From positions 1 through 40,677 of IMG/VR virus record IMGVR_UViG_3300025789_000079: a DNA stretch of 40,677 nt; one strand, 5' to 3'. Under the pieces are notes generated by a model, which did not search any database, had not been told where the DNA came from, and saw only the letters and a program-made list of their open reading frames with translations. The DNA comes from a virus. The position numbers and the translations under genes were made by a program. Positions 29,926 through 37,442 of this stretch are shown here, in pieces; positions within the stretch are counted from its first letter, which is position 1, and each line of letters begins with the position of its first letter.

Positions 29926-30606
29926 ATGAATGTTAAATTGCTTAGTTACAGCCAGCCAACTGAAGAATTTGCTAGCATGGGAATCTCGGATGCACAAGAA
30001 CTCATTGCCTACTGTGCAAGAGTCAGTAACCCGAGCAATCAGCTTAATACAGAAACCTCAGAAAAGCTCATTAGATATCTTATTAAGCACCAACACTGGA
30101 GTCCTCTCGAAATGGTGTCCGCCTGCATCGAGATTACTACTACAAGAGATATCGCAAGACAAATCCTTAGACATAGAAGCTTCAGTTTTCAAGAGTTCAG
30201 CCAACGTTATGCTGACCCAACAAAGGATCTCAACTTTGTACTTAGAGATGCTCGCAAGCAAGATACCAAAAATAGACAAAATAGCATAGAACTAGATCCT
30301 CATAATAATGATGAAGATCGGTTTTTAGCGTATCAATGGGAGCGTATGCAGGAGCTTGTTATTAAACAAAGTCGTGATGCATACGAATGGGCTATTAGTA
30401 AAGGAATAGCCAAAGAACAAGCACGTGCTGTATTACCAGAAGGACTTATTGAAAGTCGGTTATATATGAATGGTACGTTACGTAGTTGGATTCACTTTAT
30501 TGAATTACGTAGCTCAAATGGTACACAAAAAGAGCATCAGGAAGTTGCAATAGCTTGTGCTAAAGTTATTGCTAAAATCTTCCCGATGACTACAGATCTT
30601 ATTTAA
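29926..30606 (+). CDS. thyX: Flavin-dependent thymidylate synthase
   Basis: ThyX makes dTMP from dUMP using FAD, NADPH and methylene-tetrahydrofolate. The signature RHRx7S is present as RHRSFSFQEFS (82-92), followed by QRY (93-95). ARAVLPEGLIESRLYMNGTL (about 165-184) matches the C-terminal substrate region, including the Arg-Leu-Pro-like segment. At 226 residues it is of normal length. It needs folate, as does the FolE branch in part. It is the last plus-strand gene, and its stop overlaps that of the first minus-strand gene by 8 nt. Confidence 0.93.
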   Translation: MNVKLLSYSQPTEEFASMGISDAQELIAYCARVSNPSNQLNTETSEKLIRYLIKHQHWSPLEMVSACIEITTTRDIARQILRHRSFSFQEFSQRYADPTKDLNFVLRDARKQDTKNRQNSIELDPHNNDEDRFLAYQWERMQELVIKQSRDAYEWAISKGIAKEQARAVLPEGLIESRLYMNGTLRSWIHFIELRSSNGTQKEHQEVAIACAKVIAKIFPMTTDLI

Positions 30607-31312
30607 AAGTTTCTGGAGGGAACAATTCAGTGTGTGCATTAAATTGTTCCTCTAGCCAATCAAAATCATTAATTTTTGCAAGCGATACTGGATCATCTTT
30701 ATATGTTGTTCCGTACCATTCTCCTGCACTTGCACCACCTCTTGAATATTCTGCAAAGGGCGCCTGACTCCCATTAAATCTCCACACATCTAATCTATGC
30801 TGTGTTTCTTCGTCTAACTGACCGACGATAATTTTACTAGATAATTTAACACACTCTCTAAAACTACTACGCCACGTACTTAATGGATCAGTGTTAAATC
30901 GAGTTATATTACTAAGTTCATTTATAATTTTAAATCGAGGACTGATACTAGTGGTCATATCAGGATTAGAAATATTCATATTAATGGTTAAATTTTTGGG
31001 TAATAATTTAACTCCACCGTACCCATATTCTAATCCATTGATAGGATTTATGCTACGCCATACATGTACAATATCTTCTTCGCTTGGATCTAACTTAATA
31101 TTAAATTTAAAACTAGGTAATATTTCTGCATCTGCATCAACAACATAAAACATATTAGAGTTTGCCTTTTTAGCAGCTTCAATATGTGCATTATGTATTC
31201 CTTTAATATTTTGAATTCTATAAAATTTATTATAAGGATAGGCTTTTAATAGTTCAATATATCTATCAGTAGCGTGTGATTCATTATAACTTATAAATGC
31301 AATATCATACAT
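30599..31312 (-). CDS. Phage glycosyltransferase-like protein (GT-A type)
   Basis: A 237-residue protein of a kind I recall in T4-like cyanophages. It begins DIAFISYNESHATDRYIELL, then has GIHNAHIEAAKKANSNMFYV and VVDADAEI (57-64), a DxD-like metal site, and WRSINPINGLEYGYGGVKLL (90-109). This order resembles GT2/GT-A glycosyltransferases. It is a distant paralogue of the next gene on this strand, which has VDGDNII at the same place. The start ATG overlaps that gene's end by 8 nt. The neighbouring tail-fibre genes make modification of fibre or host glycan plausible. Confidence 0.65.
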   Translation of the reverse strand: MYDIAFISYNESHATDRYIELLKAYPYNKFYRIQNIKGIHNAHIEAAKKANSNMFYVVDADAEILPSFKFNIKLDPSEEDIVHVWRSINPINGLEYGYGGVKLLPKNLTINMNISNPDMTTSISPRFKIINELSNITRFNTDPLSTWRSSFRECVKLSSKIIVGQLDEETQHRLDVWRFNGSQAPFAEYSRGGASAGEWYGTTYKDDPVSLAKINDFDWLEEQFNAHTELFPPETFK

Positions 31313-32210
31313 TATATTTTTTCCTTACAATTCTAGGGCTATTGTTAAACACAGTTTTAAAAAAACTACTAGAGTCTTTGCATGGATCAAAAAGTTCCAA
31401 ACCACATTCATGTTTAAGTGTTTCTCCTAATCCAGATATTTCATGTCTTAACATGTCATCTGTAACTTTGCTGTATTTGTTCTCCCACTGGTCAGTTAAC
31501 CAATCAAAATCGCGCACATTGCTATAATCCCAATCAGTACAGTTGGTCAAATAAGCTCCTTCTCTGGCACCGTATATACTCCATAATCCATTTGTAACAT
31601 CTGCTCCAATATTACACCATACTAATAATCTATGGTAATTTTGCCACCAAACTTTTTTAAGGTCTTTTACTTTAGCGCCTTGATCCAATGACATCTTTAC
31701 ACCTTCTCTAAAGCCGGCACGCCATGCTTGGAATGGACTAGCGTTGGTAAAACTTTCACTATAATTTTCATTGAACTGATAGTATTTTTCATCAAAACAA
31801 AATTCAACAAGCCCCTTAGTATCATTAGGATCTGAATTTTCATGTGTACGCATGTTATTAACAAACTCAGGCGTCCACATTTTAAGGCCTCCATTACCGT
31901 ACATTAAATGATTAACATGAACTTTTCCGCACCAACTAAAAACATAATCTTTAGTCAAGCCAAGCTCATCTAAGTCAATTTCAACTTCTAAAAATGCAGG
32001 GTCGATAATATTATCGCCATCAACTGTAACAAAATATTCTGTTTCGCATTTTGCTGCACAGGCTTTATGTGCTGCATCTGAGCCTTTAACACCATGCACA
32101 CGTTTTGCCCATGGTACTTTACTTAATAGATCTGCATAATTTTTTTCGGCGTTAGGTTCATCATAACTGAGAAATATAATGTCCTGTTCAATTACCTTAA
32201 TTTTACTCAT
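31305..32210 (-). CDS. Phage glycosyltransferase-like protein (GT-A type)
   Basis: A 301-residue paralogue of the gene at 30599. It shows DIIFLSYDEPNAEKNYADLL (about 10-29), GVKGSDAAHKACAAKCETEY, VTVDGDNIIDPAF (DxD at about 63-65), and YGNGGLKMWTPEFVNN. It adds a C-terminal segment rich in Trp and charged residues (WWQNYHRLLVWCNIGADVTN). GGAG lies 5 nt before its ATG. Donor and acceptor are unknown. It overlaps both neighbours by 8 nt. Confidence 0.68.
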   Translation of the reverse strand: MSKIKVIEQDIIFLSYDEPNAEKNYADLLSKVPWAKRVHGVKGSDAAHKACAAKCETEYFVTVDGDNIIDPAFLEVEIDLDELGLTKDYVFSWCGKVHVNHLMYGNGGLKMWTPEFVNNMRTHENSDPNDTKGLVEFCFDEKYYQFNENYSESFTNASPFQAWRAGFREGVKMSLDQGAKVKDLKKVWWQNYHRLLVWCNIGADVTNGLWSIYGAREGAYLTNCTDWDYSNVRDFDWLTDQWENKYSKVTDDMLRHEISGLGETLKHECGLELFDPCKDSSSFFKTVFNNSPRIVRKKYNV

Positions 32211-32817
32211 GTATTCTCCAAATTTTTAATGCGTAATTAATACTAGCTAGATTAGTTGTAATAGCAATTTCATCTATATTTTTTTCCCATTTTGTTTCAA
32301 ATGGCACTATAATTTTATCGTAGGTAATTTTTTTTAAATCTATACTAAATGTTTTAATTAAAAAGTTAGGGTCTTTTCCCAATGTTAAAAACAATGTTAA
32401 ATCGGATATAGGCAATTTATTGTCATAATATTTTTGTCTAAATACATCCGATGCTACAAATATCCATCTATCATTAAACTCATCCCAATGAATATCTATA
32501 TCTGAGTCATGACAATCTTTATCAATCCATTTTAATAATCGATTTTTAAAATTATGTTCTTCTATAATACGTGTCGGTATAAGTCCAATCGACGGATTAC
32601 CTTTATCATCTATAATAGTTCCAACTCTAAAATCTGTAAATTGTTCTAATCCAGCAACTAATCTATGATGTTGTTCTAATGTAATTTCAATTGCAAGACT
32701 ATATGCATCATTTCGAAAATTATTTACAGAAAGTATAGTTCCATCATCATTATAGTGTACATAAAATTTATGTTCAGGAAAAGAATTATTTTGTATTTTT
32801 TTTTGACGTTTAGCCAC
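32203..32817 (-). CDS. Unknown phage protein
   Basis: A 204-residue protein starting at GTG 32817 (MAKRQKKIQNNSFPEHKFYV). The body is beta-rich: FYVHYNDDGTILSVNNFRND, RVGTIIDDKGNPSIGLIPTR, HWDEFNDRWIFVASDVFRQK. No catalytic motif is recognised. A run of nine A residues in its codons 5-8 could cause slippage. It lies between sugar-transferase-like genes with 8-nt overlaps on both sides. A fibre or hinge protein is possible. Confidence 0.65.
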   Translation of the reverse strand: MAKRQKKIQNNSFPEHKFYVHYNDDGTILSVNNFRNDAYSLAIEITLEQHHRLVAGLEQFTDFRVGTIIDDKGNPSIGLIPTRIIEEHNFKNRLLKWIDKDCHDSDIDIHWDEFNDRWIFVASDVFRQKYYDNKLPISDLTLFLTLGKDPNFLIKTFSIDLKKITYDKIIVPFETKWEKNIDEIAITTNLASINYALKIWRIHE

Positions 32818-33643
32818 GACTTAACTCCTGCAATTTATCAACTATGTAGTCAGATAAAAAATCTTTTTCTATATAGTGAAATATTTTGTGTTGACGAATA
32901 TTACCAACAGTAAGTATTCCATTGAAATTACTAAGGACATTCGATTGCCAGCTTTCTGTGGACACATTCCAATTTTGCAATGGTGTTTTCATATGCACAA
33001 ATTTCATTGGATTATTACTATCTAATACTTGTTCTTGAGCACACATTATTTCAATTGTTACAGCAACAGCTAAATCCATGCTGAGCCAATTTTGATAATT
33101 TTCAGAGGCAAATTTAGTCCAACACCATTCCCAATTTTTAACAACAAATTCTAATACTTTAAAGAATTCATAAGTGTATTGGCTTTTTTTAAAATAATAT
33201 AATGCACAATATGGACTGGTAAGATTATTGCTTATAAATGCTCGACGATGTATTGTATCAACTACAGTTTCCATTTTATAATTTTGAATACTATTACAAA
33301 ATTTAATATCATAATTGCTACAATAGTTCCACCAACTAGTAATGTCTTCTAACACTAGCATATCGGTATCTAGTACAATAGTTTCATCGTAGGGAGTTGC
33401 ATAATATACCTTCCAGCGATTTTCTGTTCTGTATTTAGATAAAGTTGTATCAGACCCGAACGGTATAGGAATAATTTTATCAAATGCATGTATATATTCT
33501 TTAGGAACATTGTCATCGGTAACTAATGAAACATTGGTTGTAATCCGCTGAGTTGATTTAATACTTAGTGCTAATGCATAGGCTTGACGTATATAATCTA
33601 CATCGTCAGTATTTTGTGCTAATAAAAGAAATCCTTTAGACAC
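32810..33643 (-). CDS. GT8-like glycosyltransferase
   Basis: I place the start at GTG 33643, which keeps the 8-nt overlap seen in this operon; an ATG at 33655 would add four residues. The product is 277 residues. It begins SKGFLLLAQNTDDVDYIRQA, followed by NVSLVTDDNVP, and YDETIVLDTDMLVLEDI (DxD in LDTDM), the metal site of GT-A family 8 type enzymes. YCALYYFKKSQYTYEFF follows. It is clearly related to the next gene on this strand. The substrate is not known. Confidence 0.68.
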   Translation of the reverse strand: MSKGFLLLAQNTDDVDYIRQAYALALSIKSTQRITTNVSLVTDDNVPKEYIHAFDKIIPIPFGSDTTLSKYRTENRWKVYYATPYDETIVLDTDMLVLEDITSWWNYCSNYDIKFCNSIQNYKMETVVDTIHRRAFISNNLTSPYCALYYFKKSQYTYEFFKVLEFVVKNWEWCWTKFASENYQNWLSMDLAVAVTIEIMCAQEQVLDSNNPMKFVHMKTPLQNWNVSTESWQSNVLSNFNGILTVGNIRQHKIFHYIEKDFLSDYIVDKLQELSRG

Positions 33644-34484
33644 CCGAACCCCCATCGATAAAACGACTTAAACTAAATTTGTTCATAACATGTACATCCA
33701 ATCCTTGTGTCTTAGCAACTATATATTCGCCTTGATAATCTTTTTTTTCTAATAAAAAATGCATAACATCATCTTGCATGTCAACAAGTATATCTTTATC
33801 TTTTGTATAGATCATACTTCCCGGTAGTTCTATAGCAAATTTTCCGTCTGTGTTGCCATTCATTATATGAATAGCTATACTGAAAGCAAAATCGTTTCGA
33901 TATAAAGAAGTATCTATATTGTATAACACTCTAAAATAATTCCAATTAGATTTAATATAAGCCACTATATCAAAAAAACTTTGCATTGATTGATTTTTTT
34001 CAAAGATAAATGCAGTTGCCCAATAAAACGGAATACTATAAGGATTTATTCTTTCAAATTCAGTAGTCGATCTCCAACTAGCTAGATCCATACTCGATGA
34101 GTAAATTTGTAAACCATAATCTAATTGAAATGCTGGTGCTAACACACTACTGTTTATGATATAATCACTATCTATGACCAATGTGCGATCATACGGTGTA
34201 AGATCATATGCTTGATTTCTAGCATAGTTCCTCCAATCAAGATCTTTAGAACTTAAAGAGCCGTCATTAAATCGCCTACGCTGTACTATAGGAGTATAGT
34301 CAACTTCAATTATTTGATCAAACGGATGTGTTGGATAATTACTTTCTAACCATGTACGACCATCTGTAACAATACTTACAGGTAAATTCAAATATTTTTG
34401 AGCTTGTTTGGCAGAAAACACTGCTAGTTTAATGTAGTCAACTTCTGAATTATTTTGAGCAAAAATTAAAATTCCAGAGCTCAT
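33636..34484 (-). CDS. GT8-like glycosyltransferase
   Basis: A 282-residue protein related to its neighbour at 32810. It opens SSGILIFAQNNSEVDYIKLA, then PVSIVTDGRTWLE, RRFNDGSLSSKDLDWRNYAR and YDRTLVIDSDYIINSSVL (DxD as DSD), as in GT-A enzymes of the GT8 sort. The C-terminal part has FAIELPGSMIYTKDKDI and ends DGGSGV. Its ATG overlaps the upstream stop (ATGA). Duplication of this gene pair within one operon suggests two linked sugar additions, which is inference. Confidence 0.68.
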   Translation of the reverse strand: MSSGILIFAQNNSEVDYIKLAVFSAKQAQKYLNLPVSIVTDGRTWLESNYPTHPFDQIIEVDYTPIVQRRRFNDGSLSSKDLDWRNYARNQAYDLTPYDRTLVIDSDYIINSSVLAPAFQLDYGLQIYSSSMDLASWRSTTEFERINPYSIPFYWATAFIFEKNQSMQSFFDIVAYIKSNWNYFRVLYNIDTSLYRNDFAFSIAIHIMNGNTDGKFAIELPGSMIYTKDKDILVDMQDDVMHFLLEKKDYQGEYIVAKTQGLDVHVMNKFSLSRFIDGGSGV

Positions 34485-34831
34485 AGATCAACAATATCTG
34501 CAATTTTTCGCTTAGTTTTAATTTCATTAAAACGTATAGCGTAAGTGTTAGTAGCTGAAACGTACACATCAACTATGTCTTTTAGAAAAACATTTAAATC
34601 TTCTATTAGCACAGGAAAATTATTACTGTCTACTAGGACAATATCTGTTGTATTTCCTAAATCGATTAATGTTTTAATAAAACTTATAAGATCAGTGCTA
34701 ATTTGAAATGTTGCACCATTAATATAATGTATCAATTGTTGATTATATTCTTCTAAAATTATGCGTTTTTGATTTGATAGTGTGGCCATGAAGTTAGCCA
34801 CACCAAATGCTTTTTCTATTCTTTCATCCAT
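34481..34831 (-). CDS. Small conserved-looking phage protein
   Basis: A 116-residue protein. ATG 34831 follows CGGAG with 6-nt spacing; a TTG further upstream would fall in the -10 box. The sequence MDERIEKAFGVANFMATLSN followed by QKRIILEEYNQQLIHYINGA is a pattern I recall from many T4-like phages of marine and fresh water, where it remains hypothetical. The second half has SFIKTLIDLGNTTDIVLVDS. It is helical, with no membrane segment. As first gene of this operon it carries the only sigma-70 promoter on this strand. Confidence 0.78.
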   Translation of the reverse strand: MDERIEKAFGVANFMATLSNQKRIILEEYNQQLIHYINGATFQISTDLISFIKTLIDLGNTTDIVLVDSNNFPVLIEDLNVFLKDIVDVYVSATNTYAIRFNEIKTKRKIADIVDL

Positions 34832-34851
34832 AACAAACTCCGTAGTGTACA

Positions 34852-34880
34852 ATAATACAGTACAGTAGTTAGCTTGTCAA
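34852..34880 (-). promoter_or_regulatory. Sigma-70 promoter, minus strand
   Basis: Read on the minus strand: TTGACA (34880-34875), 17 bp, TATTAT (34857-34852). Transcription should start near 34845, leaving a short leader with CGGAG before ATG 34831. It drives the glycosyltransferase-like operon toward 30599. Confidence 0.85.
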
Positions 34881-34904
34881 TGATTTAGGTTATATAGAAC
34901 CTGA

Positions 34905-35861
34905 TTATCCTATTGTAGGATTAGCACTATTAATTGAAGGAGGAGTTACAGACACATATGATCCAGATGCATAATATCCTTTGACAAGGCTAGTCAAAGT
35001 ACCTTCTACATTCCAATCAGTGGAATAAGGATTTCCAGAATGGGCTGTTGATAGATCTTGAAATTGTATACTAAATGTCAATACCGCACCAGTACCATCG
35101 ACATAAGCATAAATGTCATATTGGTTTGGCGTATATGTCGAACTACTTGTAACTTTTCTATAGATATTTTGACTGCTAGTAGTTAATTGATAATATCCTA
35201 CATTAGACAAAATTGTCTGGCCGGTTCCGTTTCCACTATTGGTAGTACTATTGTAGCCAAACGTAGTAGTTCCCATGTTACTTAATAACATGTTCCAGTC
35301 ACTATTTTTTGTATAGCTGCCGTCTGCAGTGCCGTATCCTGGATATCCTGGATAATTTATTAAACTAGCTTGGAATGTGATATATCCGCCGGCATTAAAA
35401 TAGTATCTAGCATGATTTGCATCAGAGAATGTCATTACAACTGTATGAGTAATTGTTCCATTCCATGCTGTAGTTCTAGTACCAGTCGAAAATGTAACTG
35501 CCGATGCTTGTGGACTTGGCGGAATTGCCAATTTATTAGATGTGCAGGCATTACTAAGAGCCAGATATAATGCATAATCGCTAGCTGTAACTTTATTTGA
35601 TCTAGTAGGAACAGATGGTATTGTCAAAGACCCTGGAGATCCTTGATGTGTATATGCGTTAATTAAATCTTGTCGTAAATTACTCCATTGAGTAGTAGTA
35701 ATCGTAGGATTTCCAATAATTTGTGAACTGTTAAGAGCAGGTGTTGTTGAGCTAGTTAACCCATACCCAGATGTGCCAGAACCAACACCTAGCACAGATG
35801 CGATTGCTGATTGAATAATATTATAATCAGTTGCATAAATTTTTGATCCCTGACTTGCCAT
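34905..35861 (-). CDS. Tail-fibre or tail-associated protein
   Basis: A 318-residue Ser/Thr/Tyr/Gly-rich protein. The N-terminal SQGSKIYATDYNIIQSAIAS and WSNLRQDLINAYTHQGSP form a helical head; I recall it in aquatic T4-like phages, where DUF-type tail proteins start this way. The rest is beta-rich (TVVMTFSDANHARYYFNAGG, YITFQASLINYPGYPGYG), with composition like other fibre proteins. It has AAGG before the ATG. It sits directly downstream of the fibre gene at 35900 with a 38-nt gap. A structural role is likely; exact place in the tail is not known. Confidence 0.7.
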   Translation of the reverse strand: MASQGSKIYATDYNIIQSAIASVLGVGSGTSGYGLTSSTTPALNSSQIIGNPTITTTQWSNLRQDLINAYTHQGSPGSLTIPSVPTRSNKVTASDYALYLALSNACTSNKLAIPPSPQASAVTFSTGTRTTAWNGTITHTVVMTFSDANHARYYFNAGGYITFQASLINYPGYPGYGTADGSYTKNSDWNMLLSNMGTTTFGYNSTTNSGNGTGQTILSNVGYYQLTTSSQNIYRKVTSSSTYTPNQYDIYAYVDGTGAVLTFSIQFQDLSTAHSGNPYSTDWNVEGTLTSLVKGYYASGSYVSVTPPSINSANPTIG

Positions 35862-35899
35862 CTTTTAACCTTTTAAACTTTATTGAACTTTATTTAGTT

Positions 35900-37402
35900 T
35901 TACAAAATTACACATTCTACTAAAGTGATATCTGTACTTGTGCAATCTGCAAGAGCTACAGCAAAGCAAATTGGCTGATTATCGTCAGGACTAAACATGA
36001 CATTTATACTAGCTGCCAAGCCGTCGCCATATGGAGCCATCGTATCTCCTTTTGAGCATCCGCCAATTACTTTAACTGGAACGCGGCCTTTTAACGCAAC
36101 ATACACGCCATTTTTTAAACTTTCATTCATTTTAAAAGCAGGGTTAGTACTAATTGCACCAATTGCTTTATCACCATATGTAGCTGTACAAATTTCTGCA
36201 GGACCGCCTATTTTTACAACAGTACCTTCATCTAAAGTTGTGTTTGGAGGAGGAAGATATTTTTCTGCTAAATCGGCATAATTGGCACTTGTTGCTGTTC
36301 CATAGAATGTATTAGCATATATATTTTGATTGCTATCTCTAGCAACAATACTAGTTGCTGAACTTGCTGTAGTTGCACTTACAAACTGTCCGCCTAAATT
36401 TAAATAATTTGCATTTGTAGCAGTACCTACAAAATTAGTAGCATAAACATTATTCCATACCAAGCTAGAACTTCCTAAATTACTAGTTAAAGTTGCACCT
36501 GGAAGTACATCGGTACCCTTTAACGTCATTGGAGTTTTTGTAATCGATGATACAGATGTTTGGAAAATAATTGTATCATTATAAATGTTTTGAATAGTTG
36601 GATAGCTAGTATTCGAATTATTAAATACCTGTAATTTAACTGGACTACCTACTGTATATCCTACATCAGCAAAATTTACAGTTTGTGAAAATGTTGCATT
36701 ACCAGCTTGTAAAAAATTAGAAGCAGGTATACCACCTAAACGATCTGAGTTTGTTGCTGTGCCCCAAAATCTGTAGTTAACATTATTTTCTGTAACACCG
36801 TTATCGGCATTTTTTGTATAAGCTAGTGTAACACCTTGTTGAATCTTATCAAATCCTGTAATAGCATTAACCGAAGGGTCTAATGTAAATGCTCCATCTG
36901 AACTAATAATAAAAACTACATTTCCATTATTAACAGCTTGTATAACAGCGTGGTTTGCTCCGTTTTCTAAATCTTTAACACTGATAGATTGCATCTGTGT
37001 TAAACCTTGGCCAGCAACACCCTGTGGTCCAATTAGTTGGAATGTTGACCCAGTATACGCAAACAACTGATTAGTTGCTGTATCAAACCAGAAATCGCCT
37101 TGAGTTAATCCGCTCGGCTGTACTGATCCTACTTCGGCACCGCCGGTTGTTCTAAATTTACTGCCATCCCAGAATTTTAATTTACTATTTCCACTATCAA
37201 ACCAAATTTGACCTTTTAGCGGGTTAGGCGGTTGTGTTGTATTTGCAAAATTTTCTAGTAGCCATACAAAATTATCGTTTTGTGACTGTCCGTATCCAGC
37301 ATAATTCTTACCAATTAAGGTAAGATCCGTAGACGTATCAACAGTACCGTCTGCAACTGTAGTTAATAGTGTACCATTGTAGTGATTAATCGTATATGAC
37401 AT
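35900..37402 (-). CDS. Tail fibre protein with Peptidase G2-like C-terminal domain
   Basis: A 500-residue probable fibre protein. Its first 80 residues (TDLTLIGKNYAGYGQSQNDN, then FVWLLENFANTTQPPNPLKG) are shared with the next upstream gene product and include repeated QIWFDS-type units. The middle has the beta-repeat NAT-, GTAT- pattern of fibres (YRFWGTATNSDRLGG, VWNNVYATNFVGTATNANYL). The C-terminal 120 residues (YADLAEKYLPPPNTTLDEGT, then VALKGRVPVKVIGGCSKGD) look like the chaperone/autoproteolytic peptidase G2-type end found in some phage fibres. A late-type promoter lies upstream. Confidence 0.78.
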   Translation of the reverse strand: MSYTINHYNGTLLTTVADGTVDTSTDLTLIGKNYAGYGQSQNDNFVWLLENFANTTQPPNPLKGQIWFDSGNSKLKFWDGSKFRTTGGAEVGSVQPSGLTQGDFWFDTATNQLFAYTGSTFQLIGPQGVAGQGLTQMQSISVKDLENGANHAVIQAVNNGNVVFIISSDGAFTLDPSVNAITGFDKIQQGVTLAYTKNADNGVTENNVNYRFWGTATNSDRLGGIPASNFLQAGNATFSQTVNFADVGYTVGSPVKLQVFNNSNTSYPTIQNIYNDTIIFQTSVSSITKTPMTLKGTDVLPGATLTSNLGSSSLVWNNVYATNFVGTATNANYLNLGGQFVSATTASSATSIVARDSNQNIYANTFYGTATSANYADLAEKYLPPPNTTLDEGTVVKIGGPAEICTATYGDKAIGAISTNPAFKMNESLKNGVYVALKGRVPVKVIGGCSKGDTMAPYGDGLAASINVMFSPDDNQPICFAVALADCTSTDITLVECVIL

Positions 37403-37424
37403 CTCGCTCGTTCCTTATTCCTAG

Positions 37425-37432
37425 TATTTATG
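37425..37432 (-). promoter_or_regulatory. Probable late promoter (CATAAATA, minus strand)
   Basis: On the minus strand CATAAATA lies 22 nt upstream of the ATG at 37402, with AAGGAACGAG between them as ribosome site. It fits the T4-type late element before a fibre gene. Confidence 0.55.
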
Positions 37433-37442
37433 CTATTTTAAC

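Noticed and set aside
34832-34852. TTG at 34852 as start of the first minus-strand operon gene
   Set aside because: It overlaps the -10 box, upstream of the predicted transcription start; ATG 34831 has CGGAG.
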